Positions 8,653-17,801 are shown, numbered from the stretch's first letter. The stretch is 64,000 nucleotides of DNA from Bradyrhizobiaceae bacterium Ga0074131 (GCA_001464035.1 LNEC01000019.1:620001-684000), one strand, 5' to 3'. Notes: generated by a model not told the origin, from the sequence alone. Translations and numbers: made by a program.

Positions 8653-9794
8653 CGGCTGGTCTCGTGTTGCTTCGATGCCTCGTAGCGCGCCATGAAGCCC
8701 GGCGACATCGCGCGCAGCCTGATATCGTCGATCCGCCCGGAGCGGGTGATGTAGCTGTGGGCAAAATCCATCAGCCCGAGCTGCATATGTTCGGGGAACT
8801 TCTCGTACCAGTCGGCGCTGGTCCGCGCCGCAGTCACCAGCTTCTGCACGATCGGTTTCCTCTCAGCCTGGTAGCGATCGAGCGCCGCGGAAACATCCGC
8901 CTCCGCCTCCAGCGCCCTGACCAGCGCGATCGCGTCCTCGATTGCAAGCCGGGTACCGGAGCCGATCGAAAAATGCGCGGAGTGCAGGGCGTCGCCGATC
9001 AGCACCATATTCCCGGACCACCAGCGCTCGTTCCAGATCCAGGGAAAATTGCGCCACACCGATTTGTTCGACACCAGCGCATGGCCATCCAGCGTGGAAG
9101 CGAACACCTGCTCGCAGATGGCTTTCGACTGCTCGACGGTCTTGTCGGCAAAACCGTAACGCCGCCAGGTCGCCGAATCGCATTCGACCAGGAACGTGCT
9201 CATGTCGGGCGAATAGCGGTAGTGATGCGCGTTGAAGGCGCCGAGGTCGGTCTGGACAAACGTCTGCGACAGCGTTCCGAAGCGCTTCGACGTCCCGTAC
9301 CAGGCGAACTTGTTGGCAGAGTAGGATAGCGAGGTGCCGAAATCACCCTCAAGGCTGCGGCGCACCAGCGAGTTCAGGCCATCGGCCGCGACGATCAGGT
9401 CGTAACCTTTCAGTTCGTCCACGGACTGGACGGTCGTGTCGTAGCGTGGCTCGACGCCGACGGCGCAGACGCGCGCCTGCAGGATCGTCAGGAGTTCGAG
9501 CCGGCCGATCGACGAGAAGCCGACGCCGTCGATCTCGACGCTTTCTCCGCGCAGATTGAGCGTGATGTTCTTCCAGCTCTGCATCCGTGGCGCGATCGCG
9601 TCCACCGTGTCGACATCGTCGGCGCGCAGGAATTCGAGCGCCTGCTCGGAGAACACCACGCCGAAACCCCAGGTGGCGCCGGCCGGATTCTGCTCGAACA
9701 GATCGATCTGCGCCTCGGGATGACGCTTCTTCCAGAGATAGGCGAAGTAGAGACCCCCGGGGCCTCCGCCGACCACGGCGATACGCACGGACAT
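8649..9794 (-). CDS. aryl-CoA hydroxylase (salicylyl-CoA 5-hydroxylase-like)
   Basis: A 381-residue flavoprotein with the FAD motif GGGPGG (9-14), WGFGVVFSE at 42-50 and GDALHS (267-272). These features match the hydroxylase half of 2-aminobenzoyl-CoA monooxygenase/reductase and the stand-alone SdgC-type salicylyl-CoA 5-hydroxylases; the old-yellow-enzyme-like reductase half is absent. With the ligase it would convert salicylate via salicylyl-CoA to gentisyl-CoA. The start needs care: GGGAGG directly abuts the ATG at 9794, whereas an in-frame GTG at 9788 has ideal 6-base spacing from GGAGG and may be the real start. The frame stays open far upstream, but that part belongs to another, broken gene. 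Confidence 0.85.
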   Translation of the reverse strand: MSVRIAVVGGGPGGLYFAYLWKKRHPEAQIDLFEQNPAGATWGFGVVFSEQALEFLRADDVDTVDAIAPRMQSWKNITLNLRGESVEIDGVGFSSIGRLELLTILQARVCAVGVEPRYDTTVQSVDELKGYDLIVAADGLNSLVRRSLEGDFGTSLSYSANKFAWYGTSKRFGTLSQTFVQTDLGAFNAHHYRYSPDMSTFLVECDSATWRRYGFADKTVEQSKAICEQVFASTLDGHALVSNKSVWRNFPWIWNERWWSGNMVLIGDALHSAHFSIGSGTRLAIEDAIALVRALEAEADVSAALDRYQAERKPIVQKLVTAARTSADWYEKFPEHMQLGLMDFAHSYITRSGRIDDIRLRAMSPGFMARYEASKQHETSR

Positions 9795-9800
9795 CCTCCC

Positions 9801-9854
9801 AATTGGCAGTATACTGTTAATTGGAAGTGTAGAGCATTTCTCGCCGTATCGCAA
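9801..9854 (-). promoter_or_regulatory. sigma70-type promoter with MarR-type operator for the CoA-ligase operon
   Basis: On the minus strand TTGCGA (9854-9849) and TACACT (9831-9826) are 17 bases apart, a good housekeeping promoter. A 22-bp palindrome (9801-9822; 18 of 22 positions symmetric; core CAGTATACTG with AATT ends) lies directly downstream, over the expected transcription start. Its core matches the palindrome at 4588-4607. A repressor bound there would block initiation, so the MarR protein of this cluster is the likely ligand-responsive controller. Confidence 0.7.
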
Positions 9855-9861
9855 AGACCCG

Positions 9862-10112
9862 CTACTTCCTCCCCTCGACTGCGGCCAGACCCCCTCTGCA
9901 GGCCGGCGTGATTTCGTCGCTCTCCTTGGCCACGCGGGCGATGATCCGGCCGCCGCCCGCGGGACGCTGGCACAATGGGCCTGATAGCTGGCGCGGCATT
10001 GGGACGGGATGGCGTTGCATTGTGCATCGGTGGGAGCTTGCGAATAGGCCGGTGTCGCCACCATGAACATGGCGGTTACGAGCCGCGCCCTGTGTTTTAA
10101 CGTGTTGATCAT
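9862..10112 (-). pseudogene. frameshifted small secreted Cys-rich repeat protein
   Basis: The ATG at 10112 opens a signal peptide (MINTLKHRARLVTAMFMVAT) ending near AYSQA, then CNAIPSQCRASYQAHCASV. In the same frame the sequence becomes low-quality and runs on into the hydroxylase. In the neighbouring frame, however, it reads GGGRIIARVAKESDEITPAC and stops at TAG 9862, which is the usual continuation of Cys-rich repeat proteins in this group. The distance from ATG to TAG is 251 bases, one short of a whole number of codons. A single-base loss or a sequencing error near the GC-rich run at about 9950-9970 explains this. Confidence 0.6.
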
Positions 10113-10316
10113 TTTGGGAAATCCTTTTCGTTGTCGCGCGAGCCGTCGTTGCGATCCAAGGTGAATCTTGAATGGGTCGAACGACGAAATGCTGCAGGCC
10201 GCATGATTTTCGGTTTCGGGTTCCACTGCAGGAGGATTGTTGCTATTCATGAACGGTGAAGTTTTTCTCGTGAATGAAGTTTTTTCAGAACAGAACGCAA
10301 TCGGGGCGTGGGATTG

Positions 10317-11492
10317 ATGCTGACGCATTCGCCAGCATGCACCGGTCCGGCAGCCAACGCGCGGCAACGGCTCGCCAACGCCTCCCGGATGGCTTTCGTC
10401 ATATCGGCGTTCGTCACTTCAAGTGCCTGCGAGCAAAATGCGTTTGTGCCGCCGCCGCCGCCGAAGGTGGAAGTCGCGCCGCCGATGCAGCGCGCCGTCA
10501 CACGTTACCTCGAAGCCACCGGCAATACCGCGCCGATCAAGAACGTCGATCTCGTCGCGCGGGTGCAGGGTGTGCTGCAGTCGATCAACTACAAGGACGG
10601 CGCCGCCGTGAAGGCAGGCACGACGCTGTTCACGATCGAGCCCGAGACGTACAGGCTGAAACTGGAGCAGGCGCAGGCGGCCGAGGCGGGCGCGCAGGCT
10701 TCGGCGAAACAGGCGGACGCCGACTTCAAGCGGCAGTCGGATCTGGTGCAGAGGCAGGTGGTTTCGCAGGCGACGCTCGACACCTCCACCGCCACCCGCG
10801 ACAATGCCCAGGCGAACCTGCAGCAGGCCCAGGTCAACACCAGGATCGCGGCGGTCAATTACGGCTACACCAATGTCGTCGCGCCGTTCGACGGCATCGT
10901 CAGCGCGCATCTGGTCTCGGTCGGCGAACTGGTCGGCGCGTCGTCGCCGACCCAGCTTGCGACCATCGTGGCGCTCGACCCGCTCTATGTGAATTTCAAC
11001 GTCAACGAGCAGGACGTGCTGCGGATCCGGGCCGAGGCCAGGCGCCGCGGCATGACGCCGAGCGATATCGAGCAGCTCCCGGTCGAGGTCGGGCTGCAGA
11101 CCGACAGCGGCTATCCGCACAAGGGCAGGCTCGACTATGCGGCGCCGACAGTCAACCAGTCGACCGGAACGCTGGCGGTGCGCGGCGTGCTGCCCAATGC
11201 CGACCGGGTCCTGCTGCCGGGATATTTCGTTCGTGTCCGCGTTCCCGTCGATCAGCAGCCAAACGCCCTGCTGGTGCCCGATGTGGCGCTGGGCAGCGAT
11301 CAAGCCGGACGCTTCGTGCTGGTGGTGAACGCCGAAAACATCGTCGAGCAGCGCAAGGTGCAGACCGGGCCGCTGGAAGGCGAGTTGCGCGTGATCGAAA
11401 GCGGCCTGAAGCCCGACGACCGCGTGATCCCTGGCCAGAAGGTCGATCCGCAGCTGCAGAAGATCGAAACCCCGCCAGGATCGGCCAAATAG
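10317..11492 (+). CDS. RND efflux periplasmic adaptor (HlyD/AcrA family)
   Basis: A 391-residue membrane-fusion protein that would link the inner-membrane RND pump to an outer-membrane channel. The N-terminal hydrophobic stretch ends TSSACEQ, a weak lipobox suggesting a lipoprotein. A proline run (VPPPPPKVE) follows, then the lipoyl half FTIEPETY, a coiled-coil hairpin rich in Gln/Ala, and the beta-barrel region NFNVNEQDVLRI. The start is uncertain: GTG 10308, ATG 10317 and ATG 10389 are all in frame without a clear ribosome site. The pump gene follows 9 bases later. No outer-membrane gene or regulator is adjacent. Confidence 0.85.
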   Translation: MLTHSPACTGPAANARQRLANASRMAFVISAFVTSSACEQNAFVPPPPPKVEVAPPMQRAVTRYLEATGNTAPIKNVDLVARVQGVLQSINYKDGAAVKAGTTLFTIEPETYRLKLEQAQAAEAGAQASAKQADADFKRQSDLVQRQVVSQATLDTSTATRDNAQANLQQAQVNTRIAAVNYGYTNVVAPFDGIVSAHLVSVGELVGASSPTQLATIVALDPLYVNFNVNEQDVLRIRAEARRRGMTPSDIEQLPVEVGLQTDSGYPHKGRLDYAAPTVNQSTGTLAVRGVLPNADRVLLPGYFVRVRVPVDQQPNALLVPDVALGSDQAGRFVLVVNAENIVEQRKVQTGPLEGELRVIESGLKPDDRVIPGQKVDPQLQKIETPPGSAK

Positions 11493-11501
11493 GACCGATC
11501 C

Positions 11502-14500
11502 ATGATTTCGAAATTCTTCATCGAACGGCCGGTGCTTTCCAACGTCATCGCGTTCCTGATGATCCTGATCGGCGGCGTGGCGTTGTTCACTCTCCCGGTC
11601 GCGCAGTATCCCGACGTGGTGCCGCCGACGGTGCAGGTCACCACCCGCTATCCCGGCGCCAGCGCCAGGACCGTGATCGATACCGTGGCGCTGCCGATCG
11701 AGCAGCAGGTCAACGGCGTCGAGGACATGCTGTACATGCAGTCCTATAGCGGCGCCGACGGCACCTACTCGCTGACCGTGACCTTCAGGATCGGCACCGA
11801 TCTCAACTTCGCGCAGGTGCTGGTGCAGAACCGGGTGTCGAGCGCGCTGGCGCAGCTGCCGCAGTCGGTGCAGAATCAGGGCGTCACCGTGCAGAAGCGG
11901 TCGACGGCGATCCTGCTGTTCGTGACCTTGACCTCGCCGAACGCGACCTACGACAGTCTGTTCCTCTCCAACTACGCCACCATCAACATCCGGGACGAAC
12001 TGTCGCGGCTGCCAGGGGTCGGCAACGTCACGGTGTTCGGCGCCGGCCAGTATTCAATGCGGGTCTGGCTCGATCCGAACAAGCTGCAGGTGCGCGGGCT
12101 GATGCCGCAGGACGTCATCCAGGCGATCCAGCAGCAGAGCCAGCAGGTCACCGCGGGCCAGGTCGGCGCACCGCCGACGCCGGCGGGACAAGCGTTCCAG
12201 TACACACTCAACGTCCACGGCCGACTCGACGACGTCAGCGAGTTCGGGAACGTGATCGTCAAGACCGGCAATAGCGGCGATGTCACCCGGGTTCGTGACG
12301 TCGGCAGGGTCGAACTGGGGGCCCAGACCTACGGCCAGGTTTTCTCGCTCAACAACAAGCCTTCGGTCGGCATCGGCGTATTCCAGTCGCCCGGCGCCAA
12401 CGCGCTCGAGGTCGAGAAAGCGGTCGAGAGGAAGATGGCGGCGCTGGCCCTGCAATTCCCGCAGGACATCAAGTACGATACGCCGTTCGATACCACCAAG
12501 TTCGTCTCGGAATCGATCAAGGAAGTCTACAAGACGCTGATCGAGGCCGGCCTGCTCGTGCTCGTCGTGATCCTGATCTTCCTGCAGGACTGGCGCGCGA
12601 TGCTGGTGCCGGCGACTACCGTCCCGGTGACGATCATCGGCGCCTTTGCGGCGATGGCCGCGCTCGGCTTCACCGTCAACATCTCGACCCTGTTTGCGAT
12701 CGTGCTCGCGATCGGGATCGTGGTGGACGACGCCATCGTCGTGGTCGAAGGCGCCGCCCACAATATCGAAAAGGGCATGTCCAGCCATGACGCCGCGATC
12801 GCCGCGATGGATGCGCTGTTCGCGCCGATCGTCGGCATCACGCTGGTGCTGATCGCGGTATTTCTGCCGGCGGCATTCCTGCCGGGGCTGACGGGCCGGA
12901 TGTACGCGCAGTTCGCGCTGGTGATCGCCGCGACGGCGCTGCTCAGCGCCATCAATGCCGCCACGCTGAAACCGACGCAATGCGCGCTGTGGCTGCGCCG
13001 GCCGGTGCCGCCGGAACAGCGCAACTGGTTCTATCGCGGCTTCAATGCGGTCTATGATCGTCTCGAAAGAGGCTATGCGCGGCTGATCGGCCGCCTCGTC
13101 GCGCACAGCGGCATGTCGGTGATCTCGGCGCTGATCCTGATCGGCACCGCAGGCTACGGTCTGTCGCGGGTGCCGACGGGTTTCATTCCGATCGAGGATC
13201 AGGGCTACCTGCTGGTCGCGGTCCAGTTACCTGATGGCGCCGCGCTCGACCGCACCCAGCGCGTGCTGCAGCAGGTCAGCGACCTCGCCGGCAAGACGCC
13301 CGGCGTCGATCAGGTGATCGGCATCGCCGGAATCTCGGCGCTCGACAACTCGTCGAGTCTCGCCAATGCCGGCGTCGCCTATCTGATCCTGAAGGAGTGG
13401 AGCGCGCGTGGCCCGGGTCAGGATCTGCGATCGCTGTTCGTCGGGCTGAACGAGAAGCTGTCGGCAATCCCGGAAGCGCGAATTCTGGTGATCCCGCCGC
13501 CGCCGATCCAGGGCATCGGCAACGCCGCCGGTTTCGCTATGCAGGTCCAGCTGCGCGACGGCAATGCCGATTTCGGCAAGCTGCAGGCCATCGCCGGCGC
13601 CATCGTCGCCAATGCGCAGACGCAAAGCGCGCTGCAGCGCGTCAGTTCGCCGTTCCGTTCGATGGTGCCGCAATTCGATGTCGAGGTGGACCGGGTCAAG
13701 ACCCAGATCCTGCATGTCACCACCGACCAGATATTCTCGACGCTGTCGTCCTACATGGGCTCGACCTTCGTCAACCAGTTCAACAAATTCGGCCGTACTT
13801 TCCAGGTCTACGCCCAGGCGGATTCGCAGTTTCGCCTGACCCCGCGCGATATCGAAAAGCTGATGGTGCGCAACAGTCGGGGCGACATGATCCCGCTCGG
13901 CACCGTGGCGAAGATCACGCCCGCGGTCGGCCCATCGCTGATCAGCCTGTACAATCTCTACCCGTCGGCGACGGTGATCGGCCTGCCGGCCATCGGTTAC
14001 AGCTCCGGCCAGTCGATGGCGCTGATGGAGGAGATCGCCGCCAAGACCCTGCCGCCAGGCACCGGCTATGAGTGGACCGCGATGTCGTACCAGGAGAAAG
14101 TGGTCGGCGGCCAGATCTACCTCGCCTTCGGCCTTGCCTTGCTGCTGGTGTACCTGGTGCTGGCCGGACAGTACGAGAGCTGGTACGCGCCGATCTCGGT
14201 GATCCTCGCCGTGCCGCTGTCGCTGCTGGGCCCGATGGCCGTGCTCACGGCGTTGCGGATCGAGAACAACCTCTACACCCAGATCGGCATAATCCTGTTG
14301 ATCGCGCTGTCGGCCAAGAACGCCATCCTGATCGTCGAGGTGGCGCTGGAACTGCATGTGCGCGACCGCAGGCCGTTGATGGAATCCGCGATCGAGGCGG
14401 CGCGGGCGCGATTCCGGCCGATCCTGATGACCTCGTTCGCCTTTATCCTCGGCGTGGTGCCGCTGGTGCTGGCGACCGGCGCCGGCGCCAGCGCCCGCAA

Positions 14501-14663
14501 ATCGATCGGCATCACGGTATTTTCAGGGATGATCGCCTCGACCTGCCTCGCCGTGCTGTTCGTGCCGACGTTCTTCGTCGTGGTGCAGCGGTTCGAGAAC
14601 TGGCTGGCCGGCCGCAAGAGCGATGCACCCGCGCCGCAGGCGGCGCCGCGTGTGACGCATTAG
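11502..14663 (+). CDS. RND multidrug efflux transporter, inner-membrane pump (AcrB/HAE1 family)
   Basis: A 1053-residue proton-driven pump of full family length. It starts MISKFFIERPVLSNVIAFLM, the classic first helix. Residues typical of HAE1 pumps follow, including TRYPGASA, the proton-relay segment AIGIVVDDAIVVVE in TM4, and a second half with ALSAKNAILIVE. Two large periplasmic loops separate the helix bundles. It forms an operon with the adaptor; AGGA lies 8 bases before the ATG. Substrates cannot be read from the sequence; drugs, bile-like compounds or plant phenolics are possible. Confidence 0.92.
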   Translation: MISKFFIERPVLSNVIAFLMILIGGVALFTLPVAQYPDVVPPTVQVTTRYPGASARTVIDTVALPIEQQVNGVEDMLYMQSYSGADGTYSLTVTFRIGTDLNFAQVLVQNRVSSALAQLPQSVQNQGVTVQKRSTAILLFVTLTSPNATYDSLFLSNYATINIRDELSRLPGVGNVTVFGAGQYSMRVWLDPNKLQVRGLMPQDVIQAIQQQSQQVTAGQVGAPPTPAGQAFQYTLNVHGRLDDVSEFGNVIVKTGNSGDVTRVRDVGRVELGAQTYGQVFSLNNKPSVGIGVFQSPGANALEVEKAVERKMAALALQFPQDIKYDTPFDTTKFVSESIKEVYKTLIEAGLLVLVVILIFLQDWRAMLVPATTVPVTIIGAFAAMAALGFTVNISTLFAIVLAIGIVVDDAIVVVEGAAHNIEKGMSSHDAAIAAMDALFAPIVGITLVLIAVFLPAAFLPGLTGRMYAQFALVIAATALLSAINAATLKPTQCALWLRRPVPPEQRNWFYRGFNAVYDRLERGYARLIGRLVAHSGMSVISALILIGTAGYGLSRVPTGFIPIEDQGYLLVAVQLPDGAALDRTQRVLQQVSDLAGKTPGVDQVIGIAGISALDNSSSLANAGVAYLILKEWSARGPGQDLRSLFVGLNEKLSAIPEARILVIPPPPIQGIGNAAGFAMQVQLRDGNADFGKLQAIAGAIVANAQTQSALQRVSSPFRSMVPQFDVEVDRVKTQILHVTTDQIFSTLSSYMGSTFVNQFNKFGRTFQVYAQADSQFRLTPRDIEKLMVRNSRGDMIPLGTVAKITPAVGPSLISLYNLYPSATVIGLPAIGYSSGQSMALMEEIAAKTLPPGTGYEWTAMSYQEKVVGGQIYLAFGLALLLVYLVLAGQYESWYAPISVILAVPLSLLGPMAVLTALRIENNLYTQIGIILLIALSAKNAILIVEVALELHVRDRRPLMESAIEAARARFRPILMTSFAFILGVVPLVLATGAGASARKSIGITVFSGMIASTCLAVLFVPTFFVVVQRFENWLAGRKSDAPAPQAAPRVTH

Positions 14664-14677
14664 CCCACTGAACAAAC

Positions 14678-14773
14678 CGTAGGGTGCGCAAAGCGCAGCG
14701 TGCCCACCAACTTCGATCACGACGCGGATAGATGGTGGCCACGTTGCAAAGCGCGCTTTTTGCCCACCCTGCG
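14678..14773. repeat. imperfect long inverted repeat (dispersed element)
   Basis: CGTAGGGTGCGCAAAGCGCA at the left and GCAAAGCGCGCTTTTTGCCC then CACCCTGCG at the right form an imperfect hairpin of about 96 bases, with GCCCACCA and TGGTGGCC as inner arms. The wording resembles extragenic repeats I know from Bradyrhizobium genomes. It lies between the convergent pump and oxidoreductase genes and may also end transcription. Confidence 0.5.
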
Positions 14774-14781
14774 ATCCAACG

Positions 14782-15783
14782 CTAAATCTTCACCATTCGC
14801 TTGCCGCGGTTCTCGCCGGCCAACAGTCCGATTAGCGCCTTCGGGGTATTCTCCAGGCCGTCGATGACGTCTTCCTGGACTTTCAGCTTGCCCGCGGCGA
14901 CCCAGGACTGCAGGTCCTTCAGCGCCTGATCGCGCTGGTCCATGTAGTCCATCACGATAAAACCCTGCATGATGAGTCGCTTCACCACGATCAGGCCGGG
15001 CACGCCGCGCGGCCCGTGTGCCGACGGCACGCCGTCATACTGCGAGATCGCGCCGCAGCAGGCGATGCGGCCGCGATTGTTCATCTGCGCCAGACAGGCT
15101 TCGAGAATGTCGCCGCCGACATTGTCGAAATAGACGTCGATGCCCTTCGGTGCGGCGGCCCGCAGCGCCTTGAACACCGCGCCGTCCTTGTAGTCGACCG
15201 CGGCATCGAAGCCGAGCTCAGACGTCAGCCAGTCGCACTTGTCCTTGCCGCCGGCGATGCCGACGACGTGACAGCCCTTTATTTTGGCGATCTGGCCGAC
15301 GATCGAGCCGACCGAGCCGGCGGCGGCCGAAACCACCACGGTTTCGCCGGCTTTCGGCTTGCCGATGTCGAGCAGGCCGAAATAGGCGGTCAGCCCGGCG
15401 ATGCCGTAGACGCTGAGCAGATGCGTCATCGGCTCCATGTCAGGCATCTTGCTCAGGTGTCTTGCCGGCACCGCGGCGTAGTCCTGCCAGCCGGTATCGC
15501 CGAACACGATATCGCCGGGCGCAAATCCCGGCGCTTTCGACGACACCACTTCGGCGACGCCGCCGCCGGCCATCACGGTGTTGGCCTCCACCGCCGCGCG
15601 ATAGGTCGCGCCGTGCATCCACGCCCGGTTGGCGGCATCGAGCGAGATATAGCGCACCTTGAGCAGCACCTCGCCGTCCTTCGGCTCGGGGATCGTCGCC
15701 TTCGACAGTTTGAAATGTTCAGGCCCGAGCTTTCCGGCGGGCTTCTCCACCAGCAGAATCTGGCGATTGACAGTGTCGCTCAT
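14782..15783 (-). CDS. NADP-dependent oxidoreductase (MDR family, curcumin/alkenal reductase-like)
   Basis: A 333-residue medium-chain dehydrogenase/reductase without zinc-site cysteines. VVVSAAAGSVGSIVGQIAK is the Rossmann nucleotide motif, VGIAGGKDKC the adenine-ribose contact, and YFDNVGGDILEA the family signature. Such enzymes reduce activated double bonds of alkenals and ketones with NADPH. ATG 15783 is chosen because GGGAGA lies 9 bases upstream; a longer in-frame start at 15816 lacks a ribosome site. It stands alone on this strand. Confidence 0.85.
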   Translation of the reverse strand: MSDTVNRQILLVEKPAGKLGPEHFKLSKATIPEPKDGEVLLKVRYISLDAANRAWMHGATYRAAVEANTVMAGGGVAEVVSSKAPGFAPGDIVFGDTGWQDYAAVPARHLSKMPDMEPMTHLLSVYGIAGLTAYFGLLDIGKPKAGETVVVSAAAGSVGSIVGQIAKIKGCHVVGIAGGKDKCDWLTSELGFDAAVDYKDGAVFKALRAAAPKGIDVYFDNVGGDILEACLAQMNNRGRIACCGAISQYDGVPSAHGPRGVPGLIVVKRLIMQGFIVMDYMDQRDQALKDLQSWVAAGKLKVQEDVIDGLENTPKALIGLLAGENRGKRMVKI

Positions 15784-15847
15784 GGCGTTGTCTCCCTGAC
15801 GTGCGGTTGCCCACATTATGCGTTTCGTTGGACGCTAGCGCAAACCA

Positions 15848-15975
15848 ACCATCATTGCGAGCCGCCGGGTCGCGCGAATGCGCGCCCGATGACAGCCTCC
15901 GCGAGGCAATCCATCTTGCCTTTGCGCAAGAAGGCCGGATTGCTTCGTCGCTGCGCTCCTCGCACTGACGAGGGC
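15848..15975. repeat. extragenic palindromic repeat, degenerate copy
   Basis: The sequence opens ATCATTGCGAGCCGCCGGGT and contains GAGGCAATCCATCTTGCC, then GGCCGGATTGCTTCGTCGCT and GCACTGACGAGGG. These are the same words (CATTGCGAGC, GCAATCCAT, GGATTGCTTCG, ATGACG-like end) that make the near-perfect hairpin at 51581-51664, here with inserts. It fills the gap between the oxidoreductase and FolC-like genes. Confidence 0.6.
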
Positions 15976-15986
15976 TGAAGCCCTCG

Positions 15987-17303
15987 TCAGAAGAATTTCA
16001 AATCCTGCGCGCGGCCCCCTCGCGCAACGGTGGCGTATTCGATCGCCAAGAACAGTCCGCCCGCCACGTAGACCTTTCGCTTCTGCTCGACAGCGAGTTG
16101 CTGGCTCATTTCCACGGCCTCCGCAACCGTCTTGGCGATGCGAAGATCGGCTTGCGGATTGGCCGCGTGCACCACGCTCGCGATGACCGCCGCATCCGCG
16201 CCCTTATGGTGCGCGCGGGTGCAGATGATGGTGTCGAACGACGGCGCCAGCGCGCCCGCGATCTCGTCGGCGTTCTTGTCGCTGGAAACCCCGATCACGA
16301 GGATCCAGCCCTCCGCGCCATGAATTGCCTTGAGGCTGGCGAGCGACTGCCTGACGCTGTCGGGGGTATGGCCGACGTCGATAATGGCGAGCGGGTCATG
16401 GCCGATGGTCTCGAGGCGGCCGGGCCAGCGCGTCTCCCGCAGGCCGGCTTGCACGGCGGCTTCGATCCGCTCGAACGCCTCGCGTGGGTGTTCGCGCTGC
16501 AGCCAGAGCAGAAACAGGGTGATGGCAATGGCGGCGTTATTGGCCTGAAACGCGCCAACCAGGCCGATATCGAGCGAGCGGAAATCATGATTGCCGAACT
16601 GGTAGTCGAACCGCTGCCCTGATGTCGATGCGACTTCGTTTTCAATGCCGATCTGCTCGCGGACAAACAGAGGCGTGACCTCGCGATGTCGATTGTATTC
16701 CATCAGATGCGGCCTCAGGCTTCGGCAATTCTCGCCATAGACGATGGTGCCGCCGGCGGCACAGGCGTCGCTCTTGTCGGAGGCGATCAGCTCCAGCGAA
16801 TGGCCGAGCAGTTCGACATGCTCGTAATCGACCGAGGTAACGCAGGTGGTAAGCGCGCCGATCAGGCGCACCGGATCGTAGCGTCCGCCGATGCCGGCCT
16901 CGAACACCGCGAGATCGCATGTCGTCTCCTGAAAATACAGGCAGGCCAGCGCGAACAGGGCTTCGAAAGCGCCGAACTGTTCGCCGCGCCGCGCCGAGAG
17001 TCCGGCGATCGCCGCTCCAATCCGCGATGTCAGCCGCGCCAGGTCGGCATTTCCTATCTCGGCGCCATCGACCTGAACCCGTTCGTTGAAGCGATACAGA
17101 TGCGGCGAGGTGAATAGCCCCGTGCGCAGGCCGTAGGCGCGGCCGATGCCGGCGCAGAACGCCGCGGTAGAGCCCTTTCCGTTCGACCCGGTGACGACGA
17201 CCGAGATGCGCGTGAGCCTGGCGCGATCGACAGCGAGGGCGTCGAGCAACTCGGCCATTCGCGCGAGGCAAACGCCTTCGCCATGTTTGGGAAGGTCAAA
17301 CAC
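15987..17303 (-). CDS. FolC-type bifunctional folylpolyglutamate/dihydrofolate synthase paralogue
   Basis: A 438-residue Mur-ligase-family protein. The ATP P-loop SNGKGST lies near residue 39, HLYRFNERVQVDG is the folate-site loop, DLAVFEAGIGGRYD follows, and IDVGHTPDS opens the C-terminal domain. It would ligate glutamate to folate or dihydropteroate. It starts at GTG 17303 (FDLPKHGEGVCLARM), a start without a clear ribosome site. It is not next to accD, the usual partner of folC in alphaproteobacteria, and TGS replaces the more usual TGT before NGKGST, so it may be a second, divergent copy with another substrate. Confidence 0.75.
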   Translation of the reverse strand: MFDLPKHGEGVCLARMAELLDALAVDRARLTRISVVVTGSNGKGSTAAFCAGIGRAYGLRTGLFTSPHLYRFNERVQVDGAEIGNADLARLTSRIGAAIAGLSARRGEQFGAFEALFALACLYFQETTCDLAVFEAGIGGRYDPVRLIGALTTCVTSVDYEHVELLGHSLELIASDKSDACAAGGTIVYGENCRSLRPHLMEYNRHREVTPLFVREQIGIENEVASTSGQRFDYQFGNHDFRSLDIGLVGAFQANNAAIAITLFLLWLQREHPREAFERIEAAVQAGLRETRWPGRLETIGHDPLAIIDVGHTPDSVRQSLASLKAIHGAEGWILVIGVSSDKNADEIAGALAPSFDTIICTRAHHKGADAAVIASVVHAANPQADLRIAKTVAEAVEMSQQLAVEQKRKVYVAGGLFLAIEYATVARGGRAQDLKFF

Positions 17304-17801
17304 CGGACCATTCTATCGTCGAACGCACGCTGACAAAGTCCCGGTCCGCCGTCGACATCGGCAAACACCTGGGCAAATGCACGGCAGGCCCCCACTGCAT
17401 TGACCCACGGGCCGGGATAGCGGCTGAGTTTTCCGATCGACGTTGCCTCAAACCTTGCATGCGAATCCGGCGATCTGGCATTCCATTTCGTGCTGTCTTT
17501 ATCATTACCGCAGTTCCGACGTTGCGCGGCAACTTACTGCTGGAACGCGACCGGTTTCAGCAAGTTAATTTCGCCAGTGCCGTTTGCGCGAGGTAGATTT
17601 TCTGCACCTGCTTTCGAGATGGATCGACTGGCATCATGAGTGCGCCTATGCGTGCCAGGGGCGGTTGACTATCCCCCGTTATGCCGTAGATGAAACGCTA
17701 AATCATCAATCGTTGCAGGCGTTTTCGGCTTCAGATGAGCTTGTCCTGAAGCCCGGCAGCGCGTTCGTTCTACTTTGAGCCATCAGGAAAAACCAAATCG
17801 C
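17304..17801. other. intergenic region without a convincing gene
   Basis: About 500 bases between the FolC-like gene and the ferredoxin reductase. Short open frames exist on both strands, for example 17584-17778 (+), but none has a ribosome site, domain or good codon bias. The promoters of the two divergent genes must lie here. I could not identify a clear -35/-10 pair or operator. Confidence 0.5.

Noticed and set aside
8649..10367. A 572-residue version of the aryl-CoA hydroxylase
   Set aside because: The extra N-terminal part is the frame of a separate small secreted protein plus intergenic DNA with promoter and operator.
17584..17778. 64-codon frame upstream of fpr
   Set aside because: No ribosome site, no family resemblance, ends in the fpr leader; could be chance.
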